Positions 1 through 12,300 are shown, counted from the stretch's first letter. The stretch: 39,829 bases of DNA from Acanthaster planci (GCF_001949145.1 NW_019091409.1:347191-387019); one strand, 5' to 3'. The notes: generated from the letters alone by a model not told the origin. Numbers and translations: made by a program.

Positions 1-215
1 GCCATTTTGAAAAACCCTCCCTCAGCAAAATGGCTCAAATAGTGCCACGTTCAAACCTGATTCCATCCAAATTGCTCAGAATTGGAAGCCCTGAGTCCGG
101 CCCAGAGGTCCAGTCTCATATTTCTTCAATTCCTCAGTTCCATGGCTCTCAGGACCCTCTTTTTCTGGCCTAATTACCAGGGTGCACCCTACAATGTCTG
201 TGGGATAAGTCTAGT
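1..215 (+). repeat. Dispersed repeat, copy A
   Basis: Closely similar to 31236-31478 in the same orientation: shared blocks include TGGCTCAAATAGTGCCAC, CCAAATTGCTCAGAAT and TCTCATATTTCTTCAATT, ending near GGGTGCACCC. Truncated by the window edge. Family unknown. Confidence 0.7.
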
Positions 216-3200
216 GGGATAAAGATCGCACGCTGTCGAGTGGAGGGGCATGCCCCATATCCCTCCCCATTTACTTTGCCAAAATGATTGGGGCCACCCT
301 TTGGGTGTGACAAGAGGTGACTGTGTAACTGAATTCACATCTTATAACTTGTCACTTCGCCTCGAATATGTATAACCATGATCAAAATTCAACTTGAAGT
401 GAACTTGTCTCTATACGTATGTGCACAGGTAGCACCATTGGAGTTGTAGCACCAACACTCACACAATTTTTATACTTCCTACTTGAAATAATTTCAGTCT
501 CGAAAGAAACGACATCTAAATCATGCTTTGTTGCATACAGAATTTCTTCTCACGGTAAACACCCAGTTGGCAGTACCAAAATCAGCCAGTCAAAATCAGA
601 CTTTTTGAGATACATGTATTTATGGTCTCTCTTAATGAAATTTGAAAAAAGGTGAGCAATAAAATTTAACATATGCTACACATGATACACGAGTGACTGT
701 ATGTACACGTATTTTATCTAATTCACTAAATATTAAAAAGGAAACAAAAAATTACAGGGATAATTATTCTACTCTAAAATGTTTTCTAGTTTAACTGGTT
801 TTACAGAGCCCCACCTGTACAGAATAGCCAAAGGAGCTACTTTGCCTTGCAAATGCACATTCTTTAATCCTTGAACCACAAACATCTGGCTGATCTCACA
901 ACAAAAGAAAGCATTCTTTTCAATGTAGTAACAGGTATCCATAAACCCATTCTATTTTCCTTCAATATCGACCACACCTTTCTAGTGGATTTTCTAGTGG
1001 ATTAGACCTGTGCACATCTCACCATAACAAAAGCTGTGTTGCAAGCCTACGCCTTTGAATGTTAAAATATGACAAAGCTGCCACTGAGCTACATTGCAAA
1101 TGAAACTGACGATGGTTCACAAAGTCCCTTTGGCAGCTGTGGCATATCTAGGTTTGGGGTCAGGGAGGAGGCTAAATAGAATTTTTTCTAAATGCGATTG
1201 GCCGATTTTTTTTTTATCTGTAAAAGAATCCTCAACTCCCTCCAACAGTTGTAGTGCCCTTTCAAATGCGTTTGTGCTTTACATTCCTTAGAAAAAGGCA
1301 ATGCGACTCCCTCCCATCCCACCTGTACATACGTACACCACTCCTTGGGAGTTAGGGTTGAGACCGTCAATGGGATGACAGCTGCCCCCCTTTGGGAGCA
1401 AATTAAAACATGTTAATACACACCAATGCCATGCAAAACTAGTAGTCAGAGGCTGCTTTCATGGCTGAACACAGAAACCGTCTTGCGTTGAGCTTTTGAA
1501 GCATCAGTGTTCTTCTGTATCAATCCCAACGTTATCTTTACAACACAATACAGTACGCCACCAACAGGTTGTCGTGGAGAGGCTTTTTGCAGTTCATTAT
1601 GGGATAGTAAACAAAGTCTAATTCGCTAACTGCGCTGTGTGTGGAAAACTTCAACTTTTTTCCGATGTTTGTTTATCTTGGTTGAAAATTCTAAATTGCT
1701 TATAATTACTGTGAAGGGTGTTACCAGTAAATATAGGTAGTCAAAATGATGGTTTCAAGTGGTGCAGAAAATGCCTTAATCAATCAAAAATTACGTACAA
1801 AGTGCACTTAATCACAGCAGTGTGTCAACCGTAAACTTGAAAAGTGGCCTGTCTGCAGCAAACTCTTGGTGGTGCCCTGTATTGTGAATCGCCCATATTG
1901 TAAAGTACCTTCATAAAATGTTTGTAATTGAAAAAAAAACCAAAGTGGCACAATATCTGAGTACAGTGCAATCAAATTACACACCTATAATTTTTTAAAG
2001 AATTTTTAAGAAGCTAAAGAAATTACACTTTGGTCAGCCCTAACAGCAAAATTGCATTTCTTGCCTGAAGATACAACATATCTAAATATTTTCAGATACA
2101 CTTATTCATTATCAGGGATATTATACGCAGTAAAATACATTCCCTCCTAATGTACACCTGTGACACAAATAGGTCTCTCTCAAATGATATCGCTTCTTAT
2201 AGACTGCCACATGCGCCGGCATTACTGACTTCAAATTTTTCTGACGTGCATCAGCTGCACCGTATTTCAAAGATACAATGTACTTGATCAGCATGCACGC
2301 TAGTATAGAACATTTGCACACTGCACATACTCGCACCTGTTGGTGTTGCATACATAGTTGTACTTTTCCTCCAAAGATGGCATCCCGTGTGAGAGATCTA
2401 TTTGAAGAAACGAACCACCCCTGGGACTGGCATGGAGAAGTAAGAGGGACCATTCAGCCATACCATCAAACATGCCTCTCAACAGTATCTCACTGCTCGA
2501 CTCTATAAACCTCCCCAGACTGATACCTCCAAGTACTGCTAGGAGCCCAAATATACACTCATGATTAAGGAAGTTACAGTGAAGAAGTCCTTAAGATATA
2601 TGTACATGATCCCTCCTGGGCGCTGCTGACTGGAAAAGGTTTCAGAACAAAGACGTAGGCTCATCCGAGATACAGTGGCACTAAGATCAGTTCCATCTTT
2701 TAGTCTGGTTGACATGTTCTAAAGAGTCAAGAAATACATGTGGTTGGGCAAGTCATGACACTTGTATTGGTTGAAGAGACAATCTGTGTCATGAGCACTG
2801 TGGCGAGTCACAATGAAGCAATGACTTGAAAGTCTGGCCACAGGATTTGTGTGGAATTCATTCTCTTTAGCAGTTAGTCTCTCCAATACCTAAACTAACC
2901 GTATGCACTGGCATTGCCAGGAGTTTGTCCCTTTTCTTTTTCCCCTTTTTGTATTTGGTAATTTTTTTCCCCCAGGGAGGAGGGTGGGGTAGGAGGGGGA
3001 GGGGTACAAGCATCCCCTCCCTCCAGAACTGTCTTTTGTTTTCTCAGCTCTACTACCTCAGCACTGATACGGCACCTTCTCGCAGTCAGGCAAAAGAACA
3101 GTAAACAACACCTATCCACAAATGTATCAAATCCTCGAATGTGTCCCAAACAATTTTCATACCATTTTAGCTTTGCTAATCTAATCTGCATATCAGGAGA

Positions 3201-3858
3201 AAAATCGAACAGATGTATAAACATTTTCTTGTAGCAAACCTGCAAATGATTCCCATAACTAACAATGGGCTTGTTTTCTTTTGCCGGGTAATCATTGGAA
3301 ACTCGAAGCATACCTAAAGAAAGTGATTCTGTGCGAATCAGAGGATGTGCACATTGTGTATTACACAAAACCTGAATGAACCCTCTCATCCCATTGGTTG
3401 GTCAATGATCCAGTTAAGAATTACTTGGAGTGACCAATGGTGACCACTGATCCTAACCCATTGAATTTATACTGTTGGCACTGTAGCAGGCACAGTTGCA
3501 GCTCTTGACACAAAGAGTGTATTTGAATGTCCTATTGTATATAATACCTGCACAAATCCCCATCATTGGATTGGTGGATCATTGATTACATGTACTGTAT
3601 TTGTTCCATTCAATGGTACCTGTTGAAGAGAACTTCATTTCACTTGATTGGTTCCCACCTCCATTTCATATATATTATTCCAAGTGAGAAAGAGGAAAAT
3701 AATGAAGCGACAGAAACCAGTCTAACACTGCATGGTACTACCAGCGGTAAGCCCTTCAGACACGAACCTGTTTCACAAAGTGGAACACTTACGTGTTTTC
3801 CTAGCAGAAGAGGATTTACGCAGATAATGCATAAGACAAATAATGAATTCATGCATAA
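216..3858. other. Non-coding, no gene recognised
   Basis: Scattered short ORFs on both strands show no conserved domain or splice logic. It holds only simple A/T-rich and ACATGT tracts and a T/C-rich stretch near 2930-3010. Confidence 0.5.
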
Positions 3859-3966
3859 GTAAGAATAACTTCATTCGGTGACAGATGAAATGTTCCATTC
3901 CATGAGACAAAGCCTAGCCTCGTGGAATGGAACATTTCACCTGTCACCTCATGAAATTATTCTTAC
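3859..3966. repeat. Near-perfect fold-back palindrome
   Basis: Two arms of about 46 bases surround a loop near ACAAAGCCTAGC. The outer 15 bases (TAAGAATAACTTCAT) pair with one mismatch and the inner block ATGGAACATTTCA-type is near perfect. Consistent with a miniature inverted-repeat transposon or a hairpin RNA. It lies about 400 bases past the death-domain gene stop. Confidence 0.75.
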
Positions 3967-4111
3967 CACTGTACTAAAAAATAATCATTAATTGAAATTA
4001 AAATGCAAAAAAATGGCACTTAGGTGGATGCACTGGGCTGTACTCAATGTCCACAAGCATAATTCACAAACGGTCTGTTATGAATTTCTTGGGCAGCCAG
4101 CTGAATTTGGC

Positions 4112-4207
4112 AAGACTGGATTTGGTTTAGCTTCTAGACAAATTAGCTCAGCTGCACTGGCAGGTCCATGTCACATGCATTAGGGAATAAAATCCAAATC
4201 CAGTCTT
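4112..4207. repeat. Inverted repeat with 14-base perfect arms
   Basis: AAGACTGGATTTGG at 4112-4125 is the exact reverse complement of 4194-4207. It lies just downstream of the death-domain stop, so may be part of its 3' UTR. Confidence 0.55.
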
Positions 4208-4370
4208 GGACAATGACTTGATAGAGAGTTCGCTCATGTGCATAATTGGGACCACATTCCAACCACTTTCGATGGGGGTTATCACTAGTGAAACTACAAA
4301 CATTACCGAAAAGTTTACTGCGTAACAATTTCAAATGTAAATCCAAACTATTCCTCAGACCTTAAGTAAT

Positions 4371-4693
4371 TCAATTTCTCCTATCACCACTTCTACCGCC
4401 GCCGCCCCCAAAATTGAAAGTGCTGTGCGAAACTGATCCGATGATGACTGGGCTGTTCCTGCCTGTGATGGTCAGCCTACCAACGTAAGGAACTGTTCCA
4501 GGGGGAGCTTCGTAGGTGTAGGTTTGGACAGCAGGGTGTCGCTGTTGTTGTTCTTGCTGCTGCTGTTGGCGAGAGGGTTGCGCCTGCGCCTGTGGTTGGC
4601 ACGACGGTCCCGCTGGATCCATGAAGTTGGCATTGATGTGAACTCCTCCACTGGTCGAGTCGACCGCATCTCCTCGTGCACTGACTGCTTGTG
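4371..4693 (-). CDS. Coding exon 2 of death-domain gene: linker, polyglutamine and RHIM-like motif
   Basis: The acceptor ACACACAG precedes 4693 after a good pyrimidine tract (CTGTCTTTCC). The exon opens with two bases that complete the phase-1 codon. A second in-phase acceptor, AAGCAG, would start the exon at 4684 and drop residues Ala-Gln-Ala. The reading frame runs to a stop at 4373-4371. Glutamines are encoded by mixed CAG/CAA codons. The motif PVIIGSVSHSTFNFGGGGG lies near the C-terminus. No canonical AATAAA was seen in the 400 bases downstream. Confidence 0.65.
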
Positions 4694-5438
4694 CTGTGTG
4701 TCAACGGAAAGACAGCAAATGCTGTGATCTCATTTGGCTCACACCAAATTAAAAAAACAGACATAGAATTGATGAAGCCAGATGGACCAGGGGTACCTTG
4801 TGTACGAATTATGCATACCGTGCATGGCATAACTTGCCTCATGCATTGAACGTTACCATTTTTGTTATGAAGTTCCTGTCACTGCACTTGTACTTGTTAT
4901 ACACTCTGCAAATTTGTTTCAAAGCCCAAGACGCCAAAGGCAAAAAGGACTTCACGTACATGACTTATTCATGTATTAATACAATGTGCATGTCACCAAA
5001 GATCAATGATTCTGTCACCCTGAGTGTATGACAGAAATAAAATGGCCAGGCATGCAAAGTCAAGGCTGAGGACGGAGCGATCTGTCAAGTGTACAATTAG
5101 CATGATTACGCTTTTTAAATACAACAATGTTCACTAATCAGTTTTTATTTGATATAGCCTGTTTCAACAATACCTTGCAATCTCTCGGCCAGGTCATGAC
5201 GCTTAACCGTCGTCAGAGCACTCTGCAACCTCTCTCGTGCCAGTAGGTCCTGCCCGCTTTGCTTGCGTTGCCAAGCTACCAACATCTGGAAGATTTGGTT
5301 GGACACACCATAGTGCTCCTGTTTAATCCGGTAAACTTCTGAACTGTCAATGTCTAGCTCTGTAGCCAGTCCCTCCCATTCAGGTCCCAGGCTACGGGCT
5401 AAATCTCGGAAGTCTCTTTCAGTTAGGGCCATCTTCAG
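4371..5438 (-). CDS. Death-domain adaptor with C-terminal RHIM-like motif (gene model, 2 coding exons)
   Basis: Coding parts are 5432-5174 and 4693-4371, predicting 193 residues. Residues 1-86 form a death domain: it begins at Met-Ala-Leu-Thr-Glu-Arg-Asp-Phe and keeps the LGPEWEGLA helix-2 pattern, an I-K-Q segment, and the MLVAWQRKQSG helix followed by a leucine-rich last helix. Death domains are homotypic six-helix interaction modules in cell-death and NF-kB signalling. Residues 87-193 hold a low-complexity linker, QQQQQEQQQ, then TITGRNSPVIIGSVSHSTFN and a Gly-rich tail. The V-x-I-G core resembles the RHIM of RIPK/TICAM-type proteins, but Asn after the core is replaced. The start Met sits 6 nt after an acceptor, so a 5' non-coding exon is expected; none was identified. 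Exon phases match (1/1). Known RIPK1 has RHIM before death domain; here the order is reversed. Death domain is well supported; the RHIM assignment is tentative. Confidence 0.75.
5144..5149 (-). promoter_or_regulatory. Candidate intronic polyadenylation signal AATAAA overlapping a stop codon
   Basis: AATAAA on the minus strand overlaps the TAA that ends the read-through frame of death-domain exon 1. If used, it would give a transcript encoding only the 95-residue death-domain form without the RHIM-like tail. Confidence 0.4.
5174..5438 (-). CDS. Coding exon 1 of death-domain gene
   Basis: The acceptor is CATCCACAG at 5439-5447, preceded by a T-rich tract. The exon starts CTGAAG and the ATG is at 5432-5430. 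The exon ends CAAG at 5174 before GTATTG, leaving phase 1. If this donor is not used, the frame reads nine more residues (GIVETGYIK) to a TAA at 5147-5145. Confidence 0.75.
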
Positions 5439-6269
5439 CTGTGGATGACAACTGAGTAAAAGGAAAATGTACGTAGAGATATTCCGAACATAAAGATTGC
5501 CATACAGTACCCACATATTCAGGGCAGTGGATACCGGACGGTGAAATGATCTGTATACATGCTTTTGCTTTCTGTCATCTCTGTAGGCCTACAGCCACAG
5601 AAACTGAAATGCACAGTGACAATTTAAAATTGGGAGATTTAGAGAAAAAGAGATTTCACAGTGACAAATGTTTGTTCCATGCTTACGCATACATTGTCAA
5701 TGTGATATTCATTCACAGAATGGACTTCAGACCTACATGTACATGTACTGCAATGTTTGACTTTATTTCTCTTTGAAAAACATCCCCCAAACTTAAAAGC
5801 CATGAATCACAAAATCAGAATATTTAAAACACCCTTTAATAAGTTAAATCTGAATGAGTGTAGATGTCCTCCTTGGAACACATAAGGCTAAAAACAACAA
5901 AAGTTGTGCTTCCGCGCGGGCCGGTCACCCGTCCCAACCTGGCAAATCGCGCCAACCCTAAATCTTTTTTATTGAAAAAAAAAAGAAAAAAAATACTGTT
6001 GCCGACCCTTGTGCTTATTTTCACACACAAAGATTTGTAATTGTTTTACATTTTTAACTTTGTTTTGCTTGATAATTGACATTTTTCTCACGTGTTAACT
6101 GGTCTCATAGCAGTTGTCGGTGTGATTGTGATCAAGCACTGTGCAAATGCATACCACACGCATGGATTTTACGCGGGCCCATTCAGAGATTAACATGAAG
6201 CCCTCTGTTGTCCGTTGCTGCTATTCCCTTGTGAATTTCGTCTGCTCACTGTATGTAAAATATGGCCCT

Positions 6270-6378
6270 GTCCGAATTACTTGGCTGCGGCTAGAAATTA
6301 CACGAGTCTATGGTAGTGGCCAAAGCCAGCTCCCACTGAGTTGTGTGTGATTTCAAGCTGCAGCCAAGTGGTTCGGAC
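6270..6378. mobile_element. MITE-like inverted-repeat element (family with 9225-9340)
   Basis: The 29-base arms 6270-6298 and 6350-6378 pair with about four mismatches; each begins GTCCGAA...ACTTGGCTGC. A related start, CGTCCGAATAATACTTGGCT, occurs at 9225. Confidence 0.6.
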
Positions 6379-7445
6379 GCAGCTACATATCATTAATATT
6401 AAATGCAACAGGAGTCAGAGGCCCAGAGGATGTATCGCGCTCGCTCGCACATCACGTCACGCACGTTGTGCTTCCACGTGTCATGGCAGCAGATAGCATG
6501 CTGCGGGCCCAGAGAGGAACGTTTGCCTTAGACTTTGGGAAATGCACTCACATAGCAGCATGTATTATGAGGTTTACTGAGTACAGTGATACCTCAAACG
6601 TCTGCATCCAAAAAGTACCATGTAATTAAAAAACAGAAAAAAAATTCCACCCTAAAATTTTTAACCCAAAATTTGAAATTTGTGCAACTTGCACAATTTT
6701 AATTGCACAATTTTTATTAGGTTACGCATAGTTCAAATATCTGACCTCCCATGTCATAATGAGGAATGTTCCCCAAAACTTTGGTTTGAGTAATCGGTGC
6801 CTGAAGTTGGATATTCGTGAAAAATCATGCAAAAATCGCTTTTCATTTTTTTAGGTTATTAGACAGGTTAGGTGTTAAAGATTTCCTCTAGCTATGCCAT
6901 TTGTGCAAGAAAATCAAGCAAAGATGATAAAAAAGGAGGATTTCTGGAGTGAGTTTGTTTCAATCTTTTGGGCAGTTCCATAGTTGCGGATGTAAATTTC
7001 AGAGAATTTGTGAGACGCATCAACGTCGTGCATGTGCACACGCGGTCAGTCAACTGACGCTGGTCAGTTGCTGGCCATCCGTCACTGCATGAATTTAGGA
7101 ATCTTCACCGTGCAGTCCACCGTGATGATGGAGCAATGTCATGTTTTCATTTACTTCAAAGTTTACAAAGTAATGTCATTTGTAACTTGTCCCCCCAAAA
7201 AAGAGTTTTAATAAGGCAACCGCTTCCCCCAAAATTTAAAAACAAATCAAGACATAACAAGTTTTCTTAAGTACACCCCTGCCCCAAAGTAGAAACAAAG
7301 CCATCATTCCCCCACAAAATGGAAAAGTCTAATAATGTTTCTACAGAGCAGTAAGAATAAATTGAATTCCCCCCCCAAAAAATCTGATCAAATCTGATCT
7401 TAAACATGCTGAAAAGGAAGGAGCAAGAAAGTTAAGCCCGAATTA

Positions 7446-7580
7446 CGAACACGAAGGTACGAGTGTTCTTCACCATGTTCACTCGAGGTATGAGTTGTCC
7501 AAGGTACAAGTTGCCCATGGTATGACTGTCCAAGGTATGAGTCATCCAAGGTAAGAGTTGCCCAAGGTACATGTACAAGT
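7446..7580. repeat. Degenerate tandem repeat
   Basis: About six diverged copies of a 19-20 base unit based on CCAAGGTATGAGTTG. Confidence 0.6.
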
Positions 7581-8404
7581 TGACTCAAAAGCCGGCCCCT
7601 GTGCACAAACCTATGACTCTCTACATGGAGCTATAGCTCCATGCTCTCTATAACTTATGCGACTTGTCTGAAAAAAATGTTGTCTTCGTAATAGTAGGCC
7701 TAATTCTTCAGAATTTTCTCAGCTAAATTTCACACTTTATGACATTATCACTTTCTGATAGTTTTTATAACATTTTATGGGAAAATTAGTGTTGTCCGTA
7801 TATGGAACTCTTTCCAAAAAGATTGAAAAATTTATACGCTTACCCACCTTTATTTTTCAACTTACATCATCATGATGTTAAGGCATGCAAGGTGAATAGA
7901 AAGGCCTAGCTAAGCTGTGTGCGGTCATGGAGCTATCGGCCTAACCTGCAAGTTCAACCATGGAGGTAAAATCACACTTCATGGTTGGAAACGCCAGGAA
8001 GACTCTACCTCCATGGTTCAACCATGACAACTCACGAGGCTGTGTATTGGACAACACTTACTATACTTACTAGGTCTAATAAAATAACTTACATTTGGTT
8101 AGCATGAAGTAAAAGTAAACAGCCGTCTTCACGGATATATTCTGCCCAGCAATGAGTAGCAATAACAACCGGGTACCGGGTGGGAAGTGCAGCGTCACAC
8201 GTAAGGCAGTTTCGGCAAAAAAGCGCCCCCTATCTGTACTTCCATGTGAGCCGTCGAGCGTCGACTCAAGTTCAGTGCAAAATAAAGAATGATCGATTCT
8301 TTTTATACTTTGGGTCGGAGAGTCTAGCCCCGAACCCGTTGAAACGACGGTAGAGTCGGCGAGTTTACTGAAGTCCGAGTCGAGTCGGCGGGGGAGATTT
8401 TTGT

Positions 8405-8505
8405 GAACCGTGATTTGACTTGTAATTCTCAGTTTTTGATTTTGACTTGACCTGGACTTGAAAAATATGTCGGACTTGTGACTTGGCTTGGACTTGCACA
8501 TTATC
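8405..8505. repeat. Degenerate GACTTG short tandem repeat
   Basis: Repeated (GG)ACTTG hexamers, interspersed with AGTCGAGTCGG upstream. The 143-codon minus-strand frame across it is a by-product. Confidence 0.5.
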
Positions 8506-8770
8506 ACTTGTTACTAATGCAACTCAGAAAAGTATACTCGAACTTCTACCTCCATGATCGAACCAAGGCATGGACGAACCGATTAGGTCTGTCAACTTAC
8601 GCCAGCGCTTTCTTAAAAATAATCTACTTCAGGCTTGTCTGCCCAAGGCCACGTCTGGATCACTTAAATCATACATCTCGCAATTTGCCTTGTTCTTGGA
8701 CAAAAAGAATTGTGACTTGTGAAAAAAACATCTTGAAACAATTTTGGTTGAAGAGAAAAGTGTGTGCAAG

Positions 8771-8947
8771 CAGTGGCGTGACTAGGGCTATTAAGTCTAG
8801 GGGGTACCTGGGGGCGCATCCCGTTTTTTCAAGGAGGCACCAAAAACAATGAGCTGTAGCAGAGGTGGTTTATGGATTTCAAATGGGGAGGGGGAACCTG
8901 GAACACAGCATTTGCTTGGGGGCATGCCCCCCCCCCTTATGCCACTG
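8771..8947. mobile_element. Non-autonomous hAT-like element, 177 bp
   Basis: The termini CAGTGGC and GCCACTG are inverted repeats flanked by an 8-base near-duplication, TGTGCAAG (8763-8770) and TGGGCAAG (8948-8955). An 8-bp target-site duplication is the hAT hallmark. The interior holds G/C runs but no coding. Confidence 0.65.
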
Positions 8948-9224
8948 TGGGCAAGTAAAAAAAGATGAAGTTGTATTGAGAATAAAATAAGAGAGAAAGA
9001 ACCATACATCACAGATTGCAAAAAGAGACGATCAGACAAGAGAAGGGGGGTAAACAAATGAAACAGCAAGCCTTGAGTACCAGTGCGCAAAACACCGTTT
9101 TAAACTGGCAATGTGCTATTTGTACTCGCGAAACTGCAGTTATCAGAAATATCGAAACATCTAGAATCGATTTCCGGGGACTAGGAAACCTTTAATGTAC
9201 GTTTTGGGCACCAGACATGGACCG

Positions 9225-9340
9225 CGTCCGAATAATACTTGGCTACGGCCGGAGATGGCACGTGCACCAACGGAAGAGCCACTAGTTAGCGGCTGTTACA
9301 TTTCCCCATAGATATTTGTCGCAGCCGGTCGTAGCCTTTA
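9225..9340. mobile_element. Second copy of the GTCCGAA MITE family, diverged
   Basis: The left end matches the element at 6270. The internal inverted repeat GGCTACGGCCGG pairs with CCGGTCGTAGCC near 9325-9336 with one mismatch. Confidence 0.5.
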
Positions 9341-12300
9341 AAATTCACGTGCATAGCTCATACTGGGATTTCCACTGGAATTCCCCGGCTCGCCGCACGC
9401 AATCGTCCACCACCACCTGATTTGACTCTCGCAAACGTCACGGTTTCGGCGACATAGTAACTTTTCAACGCACGTTCCTTTTTTTCAGAGGACGTGGCAA
9501 AAGCAAGACAGGTTCTTGTGTTTTACTTTTTTCTTTCGAAATAACCTTTCCAAAAATCCACCAGGATGTAATGATAAAATGCCACAGTCCGACCTTGGCT
9601 ATAGTACTTAGTAGTACGGAATATTCAGATATTACTGAACATTCATAAGCCGCCGAAAAAGAGGTCGGAAGGGATCGGAGAAAAAATTTGGGATGCCCCC
9701 TTAATAATTGTAGCTGTTCATGGCATTCTTTAAACAAAAATGTAGCGCAAAAATGTTTTGAATTTTTTATTACAAAAATTTTTTTCTGTCCCTTAAAACT
9801 AAAAATTCGTATTTTAGCAAAATTTTTAATGCTAGCCACAATCGTTAACAAAGTAACAAAAGCAGGCCTATCAATTGACTTTGTCTGAAAGTTGCAAACT
9901 GACAAAGTACATGTACATGGAAAAATTCTCATATCAATCATTAGTCATGACACTTGATCGTGAATAATAAGCTGGTTGACAAGACTGTCTATGAGCAGCA
10001 AACGTTCGCAGGCCGGCTGGATAGGCCTAACTAATTCTAAGGTATTTTTGAGCATATCGGATGCAATTTAAAAAACTGCTCTCTATTTAGTCTATTTTGC
10101 TTTTCCCATCTTTTTTTAAAATTTGTACAATTGGGGGGAGGGCAAGTGCCTGGTCCCTTTTGCAAGTCAGTGAAAGTGGGCAAATAGTGTATTTCTGTAT
10201 ATGTGCATACACAGATCGAGTTTCCACATTATCAGAAAACTCTTGTGACATTCATGAATCTCTGGTATATTTAACTTTACATCAGTTTATCTTTTCCCCC
10301 CTTTTCCTTTTTTTTCTGGGGGAGAGGGTACTAAACACCCCACTTTCACCACCCTTCCATGAGGCCAATGGACTGTAATCAATTTGAGGGGGAGACAGGA
10401 TTTCAAGCAAATAACGTCTATCATTTATTTCAAATGATTGCATAATATCTGTATATACTGACAGCATTTCGATTAGGGTAAAAACTTTAGACAGCCATGT
10501 GAACAACAAAACATTTTACTCCAGTGACAATTCTAGTACTGGGTATTAATTGCACTCACCGTCTTTCATTTGTAACTTAATTGAAGAAACATTGTTTTGA
10601 ACAGTGCTATAGATAAAATCCAGAATAAGGAGTATTAGCCTGTTTGATGTATGACTGATACAGTAGGAGGGCACTATTTGACGCTGGCATATTCAAGAAA
10701 ATAGAAGAATTTCCCGAATCAACTGTGTCTGCCATACTCACAAAAGCAATGACTAACTGATAATGAATGTGCACTTCCTTGTACCACAGAGTTGCTGATT
10801 TCAATTTGATAGCAAATTTTGATAGTAAAATCACATAAATGAAGATGCAAAGAGTAAATGTACAGTATCCAGCATTACTTCCAGATATTTGTTCGAATCT
10901 TTTCGGTAGATTTGAGGATAAAAAGTATGGAGCATTCCGAACTTACTTTCCTCTAAAATCTAAGTTATGAATCTCCACACGTATTGTACATTGTTTTTAT
11001 TCAGAGAAAAAGTTATTTCCTTGCTCTGTTTGAAATTAACAAAAGTCAACAAAAGTTACAAATCAAACTATTGCAGCTTTATCTGTGGAGCAAAGAAAGC
11101 AGCTATAAAAGATTTTTTAGATCCCTTGTGTAAATGTAATTAAGGTGACGGTCTATCCAAAACGTTCTCCTTAATAGTCACAGAAGTAATTAGGCAATTT
11201 TGGCCACTTTTTGAGAATTTGGTGTGCATGGTTGCAAAAATGTACCAAACAATAGTAAGTCAGATCATCAGTGTCATTTAGGGTTGACATTCAGTGGCAA
11301 AAGATCTAACAATATCTTTTCTTACTCTTTCTCTGTCTTTGCATTAAAGGTCTTTTTGGGCAAAAAACATTAACCACATGTGATGCATAAATATGAATGA
11401 AAGAACTGAAACGAGTAGAGGGAGAGTTGGAGACTGTTCCCCTTCTGGACACCACCTTCTTCAAATCGTCCACATACAGATTATACTCGGCTATTTGCCT
11501 ATCTGTCCGAACCATCTAACAGCTCTCCCCCAGTTCTTGGTTGTCCTATCACTGAAAATTTGCATGCATGCAAAGACATTCATCGCGGGTACATCTGTGA
11601 AGATTCATTTCATTTAATATATATAAGGTAATTTACAGTTCAGACCCTCATGTGTGTTGGCCTGCATGCATTCAGCACGCGTCAATGGGCAAAACTCGGT
11701 AACATTTTGGGCACACCTGTGTCAGAAAACTGAGCCTTTGCCAGGAATGGTGTGTCCAATTGTCATGAAACTGATATCAAAATGGTTGTTAGATGTTATT
11801 GGAAAAAGGTTCGCCACATAACAGTGCATTACAATGATATTGGAGAATATGTCGGGAGGGGGGGACAACGCCCATCCCCGTCCCCGGCTCTTTTAGGGCT
11901 TAAGTACAAGAAAACATCGGTAAATGGTGTCCATGTCCTTCTGTCTGCATTATCTGAGTCTAACATTAGTTTATGACTTGCATTCAATCCTTCCTTTTTA
12001 AACTTATTTCACGACTAATATAAAATGAAAAGCACATTGCATTAAATTGCCCACAACATTTGCACACTTACATGTACATTCAAATCAAAACAAATGTTAC
12101 TTTTTTGGCAATTTCTGTGAGAATGTTCATTACAGATAAATTTTAAAACAGCATTTAAATACTTCAAATATTGAAAGAAACAGTCCGTTTAGATTTAAGC
12201 TAAATGGCAAAATACACAGAGGTTTCAATGAATTGAAAAACCACTTAAAAGGCTTTGAAAAACTCTCAACAAGCTAACACAATCATATTCCGCTTTCTTT

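Noticed and set aside
4477-4842. 121-codon minus-strand frame near the RHIM-like exon
   Set aside because: Overlapping frame without phase agreement with the death-domain exon donor.
8076-8507. 143-codon minus-strand frame
   Set aside because: Largely produced by degenerate GACTTG and GTCGG repeats.
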